A stretch of DNA of 6,909 nt from JAEKLB01 sp050249235 (lineage in GTDB: Bacteria; Actinomycetota; Acidimicrobiia; Acidimicrobiales; CADCSY01), in the NCBI GenBank assembly GCA_050249235.1, contig JBFWQW010000135.1, positions 1 through 6,909 on the forward strand. Reading direction: 5' to 3'. Each line of letters starts with the position of its first letter. Positions within the stretch are counted from its first letter, which is position 1. Shown here one piece after another: positions 1-5,254 of the stretch. Made by a program: the position numbers and the translations under genes. The notes under the pieces are model-generated. The model was not told the DNA's origin and did no database searches. It saw nothing but the letters and a program-made list of their open reading frames with translations.

Positions 1-420
1 GTCGTCGAGGCGGTCGAGCTGCTCCGGTCCGAGGATGGAGGCCCAGTCGTGCTGGCCGCCGATCAGCGGCATCGCCTGGTACGGGGCGTCGGCGACGTAG
101 CGGGCCACGTCGGCGGCCGCGGTGCCCGCCCAGGCCAGGCACAGGGCGCCGCCGAGGCGGTCCCGGGGCGCCAGCAGGAAGTAGGCGGCCAGGCCGAGGG
201 GGACGCCGACCTGGAACCCCGACCCGGCCGCGGCGGTGACGAGCTCCGGCCAGGGCAGGAAGGCGTCGAGGACGTAGCAGACGAGGTGGCCGAGCTCGTG
301 GAAGCCGAGGTCGGCCATCGAGAGCAGCGGCACCCGCCCGCCCCGCATCCCGAGCCAGGCCAGCAGCCCGCAGCCGGCCAGCGCGACCACGTCGCGACGC
401 CGGCTCGGCCACCGATCCAC
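1..420 (-). CDS. Uncharacterised membrane protein with HELGH motif (3' end outside window)
   Basis: The frame is open from the TGA that ends the Mrp gene down to the left edge. GTG at 420 is the first possible start, and no clear ribosome binding site precedes it. The 140 visible residues show a basic N-terminus (RWPSRRR), a hydrophobic segment at about 11-25, then FHELGHLV with HELGH at 41-45. Hydrophobic segments follow at about 57-83 and 90-108, and a GGQHDW motif at 121-126. HExxH is the zinc-binding signature of many metalloproteases, including membrane-embedded ones. From memory, HE(A/L)GH plus a downstream HDW also occurs in a family of uncharacterised bacterial membrane proteins. No function is established, and membrane metalloprotease activity is only a possibility. 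It lies 63 bp downstream of mrp on the same strand, so it may share its transcript. The C-terminus is not visible. Later GTG/ATG starts at 390, 348 and 333 are less likely because they cut or remove the first hydrophobic segment. Confidence 0.72.
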   Translation of the reverse strand, partial: MDRWPSRRRDVVALAGCGLLAWLGMRGGRVPLLSMADLGFHELGHLVCYVLDAFLPWPELVTAAAGSGFQVGVPLGLAAYFLLAPRDRLGGALCLAWAGTAAADVARYVADAPYQAMPLIGGQHDWASILGPEQLDRLDD

Positions 421-483
421 GCCCGGAGCATCGGCACGACCGGGCCCCGACTCAACCGCCGGGGCGACGACCGCCGGACGGGG

Positions 484-1587
484 TCAGCCGACCCGGAGGG
501 CGCTGTTGCGGCGCCGGGTGGGGCGGTGCTCGTCGATCCAGGTGGCGATCCGCACGAAGGCGGCCGCCGCCTCGGACTCGGGCTCGGCCACGACGATGGG
601 GCGCCCGGAGTCGCCGCCCTCCCGCAGCGCCGCCACCAGCGGCACCTGGCCGATCATCGGCACGTCGAGGCGGGCGGCCAGGTCGTCGCCACCCCCGGCC
701 CCGAACAGCTCGTAGCGCTTGCCGTCGTCGCCCGTGAACCAGCTCATGTTCTCGATCACGCCCCGCACCGGGATGCGGATGTTGTCGCCCTGGAACATCA
801 GCCCGGCCCGCTGGGCCACCCGCTGGGCCGCGGCCTGCGGTGTCGTGACCACGTAGGCCTCGGCCACGGGCAAGAACCCGGCGAGGGAGATCGAGATGTC
901 GCCCGTGCCGGGGGGCATGTCGACCACGAGGTAGTCGGGATCGCCCCAGTAGAAGTCCGTGAGGAACTGCTCGAGCGCCTTGTGCAGCATCGGTCCGCGC
1001 CACACGACGGGTTGGTCCTCGCGCACGAAGAAGCCGATCGAGGCGCAGCCGACGCCGTGGGCGATCGGCGGGATGATCATCCGCTGGTCGACCAGCGTGG
1101 GCGGGTGGTCGATGCCGAGCATGGCGGGGATCGAGAACCCCCACACGTCGGCGTCGACGATCGCCACCCTCCGGCCGAGGCCGGCTAGGGCGACGGCCAC
1201 GTTCACCGTCACCGACGACTTCCCGACGCCCCCCTTCCCGGACGAGATGAGCAGCACCCGGGTGCGGGAGCCGGGGTCGGTGAAGGGCACCCGGCCGTCG
1301 CTGTGGAGCCGCTCGACGATGGCGCTCCGCTCCTCGTCGTCCACCACCAGGTGCCGGATGCGCACGTCGGGGAGGCCGATGGCGGCCAGACCGGCCGCGA
1401 TCCGGGCGTCGAGCTCGCCGACCTCGGGATGGTCCTCGACGATCAGGGCGACGGCGACGTCGGCCCGGTTGCCGTCGACCTTCACGTCCTCGAGGAGCCC
1501 GAGCTCACCGATGGTGCGGTGCAGGATGGGCTCCATGACGCCGTTGACGGCGGCCGCCGCTTCGGCACTTCCCGGGGGGCTCGACAT
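484..1587 (-). CDS. mrp: Mrp/ApbC family iron-sulfur cluster carrier ATPase
   Basis: A 367-residue P-loop protein of the Mrp/ApbC/Nbp35 group, cytosolic ATPases that bind and hand over Fe-S clusters. Residues about 10-95 form the N-terminal MIP18/DUF59-type domain usual in bacterial Mrp. The deviant Walker A GKGGVGKS lies at 117-124, the switch I segment DADVWGFSIP at 145-154, and Walker B VVDMPPGTGD at 221-230. The region after ENMSWF (279-284) normally carries CPxC in proteobacterial Mrp. Here it reads TGDDGKRYELFG, with no cysteine; the only Cys is residue 181. I recall the same loss in other actinobacterial Mrp proteins. ATG at 1587 is chosen because it gives the normal N-terminus and the conserved body begins soon after it. 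A longer frame to 1731 would overlap the divergent regulator. It is transcribed away from a Fe-S-type regulator and a cysteine desulfurase, which supports a role in Fe-S maturation. Family assignment is secure; the way it holds a cluster is not. Confidence 0.96.
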   Translation of the reverse strand: MSSPPGSAEAAAAVNGVMEPILHRTIGELGLLEDVKVDGNRADVAVALIVEDHPEVGELDARIAAGLAAIGLPDVRIRHLVVDDEERSAIVERLHSDGRVPFTDPGSRTRVLLISSGKGGVGKSSVTVNVAVALAGLGRRVAIVDADVWGFSIPAMLGIDHPPTLVDQRMIIPPIAHGVGCASIGFFVREDQPVVWRGPMLHKALEQFLTDFYWGDPDYLVVDMPPGTGDISISLAGFLPVAEAYVVTTPQAAAQRVAQRAGLMFQGDNIRIPVRGVIENMSWFTGDDGKRYELFGAGGGDDLAARLDVPMIGQVPLVAALREGGDSGRPIVVAEPESEAAAAFVRIATWIDEHRPTRRRNSALRVG

Positions 1588-1596
1588 GACCCCACG

Positions 1597-1602
1597 TACA
1601 CT
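1597..1602 (+). promoter_or_regulatory. Putative -10 box of the regulator/desulfurase operon
   Basis: TACACT fits the actinobacterial TAnnnT -10 pattern and ends 7 nt before the regulator's ATG at 1610. Transcription would therefore start at or next to the A of the start codon, giving a leaderless mRNA, which is common in actinobacteria. No convincing -35 hexamer lies 16-19 bp upstream, where the sequence is a G run. This is pattern-based inference only. Confidence 0.45.
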
Positions 1603-1603
1603 A
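1598..1603 (-). promoter_or_regulatory. Putative -10 box of mrp, on the same base pairs as the plus-strand box
   Basis: Read on the minus strand, the same site gives TAGTGT, again TAnnnT, 10 nt before the mrp ATG at 1587. The predicted transcript would have a leader of only a few bases or none. A G-rich GTGGGG stretch lies just before the ATG. The 11-bp segment 1595-1605 (CGTA-CAC-TACG) is a short inverted repeat centred on the box and could also be an operator half. No -35 is recognisable. Confidence 0.4.
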
Positions 1604-1609
1604 CGAGCC

Positions 1610-2398
1610 ATGTCTGGGGAGGCCGCGACCGGGGATGGGCTCGCGTTCGGTGACGCCCCGGCGCGCCAGGTGCCCGACGACCGACGGGCCCTGAGCGCCG
1701 ACGAGTTCTCGTCGGCGGTCACCGCCATCACGTCCGCCTTCGGCGATCCGACCCGCCGCCAGATCTACCTGTTCGCCCGCGAGCAGGGCGACGAGGGCGT
1801 CACCGCGTCGGAGGTGGCGCAGCGCTTCGAGCTGCACGCCAACGTGGCCAGGCACCACCTCGACAAGCTGGCCGCCGGCGGCTACCTCGAGGCCCGCACC
1901 GGGAAGGGCAGCGGCAGCGCCGGTCGCCCCTCGAAGCGGTTCGTGGCCACCGGGGCCGCCCTCGCCCCCGAGCTGCCCGTCCGCCGCGACGACCTCGTGC
2001 TCTCCCTCCTGGGACGGGCCCTCGAGCTGCTGCCCCGGGAGGCCGCCGAGGCCATGGCCGAGGAGGTCGGCATCGAGTACGGCCGGGTGATGGCGGCCAC
2101 CATCTCGCCCGGCGGCGACACCCAACGCTCGTTCCGCTCCGCTCTCCACGCCGTGGCCGACGCCCTCACCGCCCACGGCTTCGCCGCCCACGCCGAGGGC
2201 ATGGGCGACGACGGGGTGATCGTCACCGACCACTGCCCCTTCGGCGGCTCGCTCACCTCACCGGTCATCTGCGCCGTCGACCGCGGGATGGTGAAGGGCA
2301 TGCTGGCCGCGCTCTACGGCGACACGTCGCCGGCCACCTCCCGGTCGAGGGCGCAGGGCGACGACACCTGTGTCACCGCCGTCCCCGTCTCGCTCTGA
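1610..2398 (+). CDS. SufR-like winged-helix transcriptional regulator with three C-terminal cysteines
   Basis: A 262-residue cytosolic DNA-binding protein. Residues about 34-95 form an ArsR/DeoR-type winged helix, with the recognition region SEVAQRFELHANVARHHLDK near 67-86, followed by a glycine-rich wing and GRPSKRFVAT (105-114), typical of this group. The C-terminal half carries Cys209 (in DHCPFGG), Cys221 and Cys254 (in GDDTC), spaced C-x11-C-x32-C. Similar CP...C...GD..C patterns occur in the SufR family, where cysteines bind a Fe-S cluster and control Fe-S assembly genes; that assignment rests on family knowledge. Its neighbours agree: mrp diverges from it with a 22-bp gap, and a cysteine desulfurase follows after 19 bp. 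ATG at 1610 is chosen because it sits just after the -10-like box and the upstream frame runs antisense through mrp. It probably regulates itself and perhaps mrp. The ligand is not proven, and another metal or a thiol switch is possible. Confidence 0.87.
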   Translation: MSGEAATGDGLAFGDAPARQVPDDRRALSADEFSSAVTAITSAFGDPTRRQIYLFAREQGDEGVTASEVAQRFELHANVARHHLDKLAAGGYLEARTGKGSGSAGRPSKRFVATGAALAPELPVRRDDLVLSLLGRALELLPREAAEAMAEEVGIEYGRVMAATISPGGDTQRSFRSALHAVADALTAHGFAAHAEGMGDDGVIVTDHCPFGGSLTSPVICAVDRGMVKGMLAALYGDTSPATSRSRAQGDDTCVTAVPVSL

Positions 2399-2417
2399 GC
2401 CGGCGCCGGGTCGTCGG

Positions 2418-3551
2418 GTGACCCGCCACTACCTCGACCACGCGTCGACCTCGCCGACGCGGCCCGAGGCCGTCGAGGCCATGCTCCCCTGGTTCGGCGC
2501 CAGCGCCGACCCGGGGCGCATCCACACCGAGGGCCACCGGGCCCGGGTCGTGATCGAGGCGGCGCGGGAGCAGGTGGCCGACCTCCTCGGCGCCCGGCCC
2601 CGGGAGGTCGTCTTCACCAGCGGGGCCACCGAGTCCTGCGCCACCGCCACCTGGATGGCCACCGCGCGGGGCGACCACGTGGTCGTCCCCGCCGTCGAGC
2701 ACTCCTGCGTCCGGGAGGCCGCCGGCCGCCACCGGGTGACGCCGGTCGGCGTCGACCGCGCCGGCCGGGTCGACCCGGCCGAGGTGCTGGCCGCGATCGA
2801 GCCGGACACCGCCCTCGTGCACCTCCAGTGGGCCAACCACGAGGTCGGCACGCTCCAGCCGGTGGCCGCGGTGGTGGCGGCCTGTCGCGACCGGGGGGTG
2901 CTGGTCCACGTCGACGCCGCGGCCGCCGCCGGGCACGTGCCGGTCGACTTCGCCGGCCTGGGCGCCGACCTGCTCAGCGTGTCGGCCCACAAGCTCGGCG
3001 GTCCCCCCGGCATCGGCGCCCTCCTCGTGCGCCGCGGCCTGCGGCTCCGGCCCCTGCTGCTCGGGGGAGACCAGGAGCGGGCCCGGCGGGCCGGCTACGA
3101 GAACGTGCCCGCCATCGTCGGCTTCGGCGCCGCCTGCGGGGCGCTCGACGTCGGCGCCGAGGCGGCCCGGGCCGGGGCCCTGCTCGGGCGCCTGCTCGGC
3201 GACGACCTCGGTGGGGGCCTCGGGCCCGGCGTGCACCTCCTCGGCGATCCCGACCCGGCCGGGCGGGTGCCGCACCTCGTGTGCCTCGGCATGGAGGGGG
3301 TGGAGGCCGAGCCCGTGCTCCTCGGGCTCGACCAGGCGGGCGTGGCCGTCCACTCCGGCTCGTCCTGCTCGTCCGAGTCGCTCGAGCCGTCGCCCGTGCT
3401 CGAGGCGATGGGCGTGGACGCCTCGCGGTCGCTGCGGGTGTCGGTCGGGTGGTCGAGCACCGAGGCCGACGTCGACGCCTTCCGCGCCGCGCTCCCGCCG
3501 GTGCTGCACGGGCTCCTCGCCCTCGGCGGGAGCGCGCTCCCCCCCGCCTAG
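2418..3551 (+). CDS. Cysteine desulfurase, NifS/IscS-like (class V aminotransferase fold)
   Basis: A 377-residue PLP enzyme that would take sulfur from L-cysteine as a protein persulfide, leaving alanine. Visible landmarks are YLDHASTSP at 5-13, TSGATES at 67-73, the PLP-stacking His95 (AVEHS), Asn140 (QWANHEVGT), Asp166 (HVDAA), the Schiff-base Lys192 (SAHKLGGPPG), the GGDQERARRAGYEN segment at 216-229, and the catalytic loop GSSCSSESLEPSPVL with Cys317. The long Cys-loop matches the NifS/IscS side rather than SufS. Several positions differ from IscS: ESC-A in place of ES-(D/N)-N, Ala169 where IscS has the PLP-contacting Gln, and Tyr227 where a Thr is usual. GTG at 2418 is preferred because it puts YLDH a few residues from the start, as in the family. 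GTG at 2370 would overlap the regulator by 29 bp. It lies 19 bp after the regulator and 14 bp before the phosphatase, so a shared mRNA is likely. Confidence 0.92.
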   Translation: MTRHYLDHASTSPTRPEAVEAMLPWFGASADPGRIHTEGHRARVVIEAAREQVADLLGARPREVVFTSGATESCATATWMATARGDHVVVPAVEHSCVREAAGRHRVTPVGVDRAGRVDPAEVLAAIEPDTALVHLQWANHEVGTLQPVAAVVAACRDRGVLVHVDAAAAAGHVPVDFAGLGADLLSVSAHKLGGPPGIGALLVRRGLRLRPLLLGGDQERARRAGYENVPAIVGFGAACGALDVGAEAARAGALLGRLLGDDLGGGLGPGVHLLGDPDPAGRVPHLVCLGMEGVEAEPVLLGLDQAGVAVHSGSSCSSESLEPSPVLEAMGVDASRSLRVSVGWSSTEADVDAFRAALPPVLHGLLALGGSALPPA

Positions 3552-3565
3552 GATCCCGCGCCACG

Positions 3566-4033
3566 ATGGCCGTCCACCTCGTGCGCCACGCCGACGCCGG
3601 CTCCCACCGCAGGCACGACGACGAGGGTCGGCCCATCTCCGACCGGGGTCGCAAGCAGGCCAAGGCGGTCCGGGACGCGCTCCGTGACGCGCCGGTCGGC
3701 CGCATCGTCTCCAGCCGCTACACCCGCTGCCTCGAGACGGTCCGGCCCCTCGCCGACCGGCTCCACGTCGCCGTCGAGGTGCACCCGGCCCTGGCCGAGG
3801 AGGCCGACGTCGGCGCCAGCTGGGAGCTGCTCGAGCAGCTGGCCGAAACCGGCGGTGACACCGTCGTGTGCAGCCACGGGAACGTGCTGTCGGCCCTGCT
3901 CGACCGGGTCCACCGGCGGGGCGTCGAGGTGGTCGCCGACGAGTGGTCGTGCCGGAAGGGCTCCGTCTGGCGCCTCGAGACCGACCCGTCGGGCCGCTTC
4001 CTCCGGGCCGTCCTCGTCCTCCGCCCCGGCTGA
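3566..4033 (+). CDS. Small histidine phosphatase, SixA-like
   Basis: A 155-residue single-domain member of the histidine phosphatase (phosphoglycerate mutase-like) superfamily. The signature LVRHADAG at 5-12 holds Arg7 and the phospho-accepting His8. Arg51 and Arg54 lie in SSRYTRCLETVRPL, acidic residues around 79-81 could act as general acid, and the second catalytic histidine is His104 in CSHGNVLSALL. Length and the lack of insertions resemble SixA, which removes phosphate from phosphohistidine proteins, but small-molecule phosphatases have the same fold, so the substrate is open. No signal peptide is present, so it should be cytosolic. It starts 14 bp after the desulfurase stop, and an AGGA overlapping that stop (3550-3553) is a possible, rather distant, ribosome binding site. 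It is the last gene of the plus-strand run. No direct link to Fe-S chemistry is evident. Confidence 0.88.
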   Translation: MAVHLVRHADAGSHRRHDDEGRPISDRGRKQAKAVRDALRDAPVGRIVSSRYTRCLETVRPLADRLHVAVEVHPALAEEADVGASWELLEQLAETGGDTVVCSHGNVLSALLDRVHRRGVEVVADEWSCRKGSVWRLETDPSGRFLRAVLVLRPG

Positions 4034-4045
4034 TCCGCTTCCTGC

Positions 4046-4081
4046 GACATCGACGACATCGACGACATCGACGACCTCGGC
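4046..4081. repeat. Short tandem repeat, 9-bp unit (GACATCGAC), three perfect copies plus one degenerate
   Basis: Copies run 4046-4054, 4055-4063 and 4064-4072, followed by GACCTCGGC at 4073-4081. The array lies in the 79-bp gap between the convergent phosphatase and ccmI genes, starting 12 bp after the phosphatase stop. The last copies feed into the left arm of the hairpin at 4069-4089. It may vary in copy number between strains through slippage. No function is evident. Confidence 0.85.
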
Positions 4082-4089
4082 GGTCGTCG
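4069..4089. terminator. Hairpin between convergent genes, candidate bidirectional terminator
   Basis: CGACGACC (4069-4076) pairs perfectly with GGTCGTCG (4082-4089) around the 5-nt loop TCGGC, giving an 8-bp GC-rich stem. It sits 35 bp after the plus-strand phosphatase stop and 23 bp after the minus-strand ccmI stop, where both transcripts must end. There is no T tract on either side, but high-GC actinobacteria often use hairpins without one. Chance pairing is possible at this GC content. Confidence 0.5.
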
Positions 4090-4112
4090 GGCATGCACGA
4101 GGCGGGGCGGCG

Positions 4113-4868
4113 CTAGCGGGTGGTGGTGGTGGTCGAGCCCGACGTCTCGGCGGCCAGGTCCTCCTGGGCCGCCTCGATCTGGCGGCGGAGGGTGGGGGCC
4201 GGGTCGTTGGCCAGGGCGGTGGCGAAGGCCTCGGCGGCGGCGTCGGGCTGTTCGAGGAGTCGCAGCGTGAGGCCCAGGTAGAACCGGGCCCGGGGGTCGG
4301 CGGGGCGGACGCGGATGGCCTCCTCGATCGACGCCAGGCCCCGGTCGACGAGGGCCTGGCTCTCGGCCGCGAAGCCGCTGCTGACGAGGAGGAGGCCCCG
4401 CTCGCCGAGGGCCTCGACGTTGGCCGGGTCGTCCTCGAGGATCTGGTCGAAGACCTCGAGGGCGGCGGTCACCTTGCCCTCGTTGGCGAGGCGGGCGGCC
4501 TCGGTGAGCCGTCCCAGCGTCGTCTGCGGCACCGACCCGGTGATGGTGTCGCCGGGCCGGCGCCCGCCGGCCCCGGCCGCCACCGCCAGGCCGGCGCCGA
4601 GGGCCACGACACCGACGAGCACGACCGCGGCGACCGCTCGCGCCGGGCGGCGGCGGGCCGCCGGCAGGGCGAGGCGGCCCCTCGCCACCTCGGCGTCGAC
4701 GTCGGCCAGCCGGCGGCGGTAGTCCTCGGCGAGGGCGGCGTGGTCGGCCCCGTCGAGGTCGCCGGCGGCCAGCTCGCGGTCGAGGTCGGCGAGGGAGCGG
4801 CGGAGGAACTGGCGCTGCTCCTCGCGTCGGGCCAGCTCGTCCGGGTCGAACCCGCCGCCGGCCGTCAC
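4113..4868 (-). CDS. ccmI: CcmI/CycH-like TPR protein of cytochrome c maturation
   Basis: A membrane-anchored TPR protein of 251 residues, expected to hold apocytochrome c for heme attachment. Residues 9-65 form a charged, coiled-coil-like region (LADLDRELAAGDLDGADHAAL) resembling the cytoplasmic part of CcmI. One membrane segment lies at about 76-100. TPR-like helices follow at about 118-225 (ALEVFDQILEDDPANVEALGERG, then IEEAIRVRPADPRARFYLGL), presumably on the outside. Classical CcmI has two N-terminal membrane segments, whereas only one is seen here. The tail ends SGSTTTTTR. GTG at 4868 is chosen because it overlaps the ccmH stop as GTGA and has a GGTGG-containing stretch upstream. GTG at 4880 (four more residues) has no such signal. 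It is the last gene of the ccm run. TPR proteins are hard to assign by sequence alone, so the name rests on the coiled region and on position. Confidence 0.82.
   Translation of the reverse strand: MTAGGGFDPDELARREEQRQFLRRSLADLDRELAAGDLDGADHAALAEDYRRRLADVDAEVARGRLALPAARRRPARAVAAVVLVGVVALGAGLAVAAGAGGRRPGDTITGSVPQTTLGRLTEAARLANEGKVTAALEVFDQILEDDPANVEALGERGLLLVSSGFAAESQALVDRGLASIEEAIRVRPADPRARFYLGLTLRLLEQPDAAAEAFATALANDPAPTLRRQIEAAQEDLAAETSGSTTTTTR
4119..4133 (-). repeat. Trinucleotide run, five GGT units, encoding a Thr5 tail
   Basis: Five GGT units on the plus strand are read as five consecutive ACC codons at the very C-terminus of the TPR protein, just before the final Arg and the stop. All five use the same codon. 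Slippage could change tail length without shifting the frame. Confidence 0.8.
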
Positions 4869-5254
4869 GTCGACCGCCACCGGCGGAACGTGAAGCCGAG
4901 CCCGGCGAGGGCCACGACCAGGCCGGCCACCGGCAGGACCCAGACCAGCGAGGCGGCACCGCTGCGGGGCGGGGTCAGGAGGATCGAGTCGCCGTAGGAG
5001 TCGGCGAGAGCGGCCCGGATCTCGTCGTCGGACTCCCCCGCCGCCACCCGGGTGGCGATCTCGTTCCGGACGATCTGGGCCGCCCGGGCCACGGAGTCAC
5101 GGGCCGACTCGCCGGCGCAGGCCGGGCAGGCCACCGTGGCGGCGATGGCGTCGACCCGCTCGGCGTCGGTGCGGGGCGCCCGGTCGGTGACGGCGATGGC
5201 GAGGGCGACGACGACGGCGACGCCCACCGCCGCCCAGGCCAGGCGACGGCTCAC
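4865..5254 (-). CDS. ccmH: CcmH-type thiol-disulfide protein of cytochrome c maturation
   Basis: A 129-residue protein anchored by membrane segments at about 6-23 and 101-121, with the conserved domain between them facing outward. The redox motif VACPACAGES holds Cys43 and Cys46, matching the (L/R)CxxCQ(N/G)xS(I/x)xDS pattern of CcmH/CycL. SARDSVARAAQIVRNEIATRVAAGESDDEI and SYGDSILLTPP follow, which are strongly typical of the family. CcmH works with CcmG to reduce apocytochrome c cysteines or to pass thiols to the CcmF/CcmI heme lyase complex. GTG at 5254 overlaps the ccmG stop by four bases (GTGA). The ribosome binding site is weak (GGGGCGGG close to the start), suggesting translational coupling. 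Its own stop overlaps the ccmI start in the same way. The Gln usual after the second Cys is Ala here. Confidence 0.93.
   Translation of the reverse strand: MSRRLAWAAVGVAVVVALAIAVTDRAPRTDAERVDAIAATVACPACAGESARDSVARAAQIVRNEIATRVAAGESDDEIRAALADSYGDSILLTPPRSGAASLVWVLPVAGLVVALAGLGFTFRRWRST

Noticed and set aside
63..455. Minus-strand open frame of 130 codons with ATG start
   Set aside because: It is Ser/Pro/Arg-rich without sense and lies in a different frame from the HELGH membrane protein, whose hydrophobic segments and motifs mark the real frame.
444..465. Hairpin GCCCCG/CGGGGC with 10-nt loop, just after the mrp stop
   Set aside because: The stem is only 6 bp with no T tract. Such pairs are frequent by chance here, so neither a terminator nor an attenuator is claimed.
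421..486. In-frame TGA between mrp and the HELGH gene, possible stop readthrough or a split fusion
   Set aside because: The two share a frame across the stop, but Mrp ends at its normal length and the linking 21 codons are low-complexity. A separate GTG start at 420 is simpler.
49..1188. Long plus-strand open frame of 379 codons opposite mrp and the membrane gene
   Set aside because: It is antisense to two genes with clear motifs, is made of Arg/Gly/His/Asp-rich low-complexity sequence and shows no domain. Long antisense frames are expected at this GC content.
1595..1605. CGTA-CAC-TACG inverted repeat as the proven operator of the regulator
   Set aside because: Four-base arms are too short to claim an operator, and the symmetry is largely accounted for by the overlapping -10 boxes. 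It is kept only as a remark in the promoter entry.
1588..1731. N-terminal extension of mrp to 1731
   Set aside because: It would overlap the divergent regulator by over 120 bp and cover both promoter boxes. The added residues match nothing expected in Mrp.
2373..4094. Minus-strand open frame of 573 codons opposite the desulfurase and phosphatase
   Set aside because: It is antisense to two well-recognised enzymes, and its product is low-complexity with no motif.
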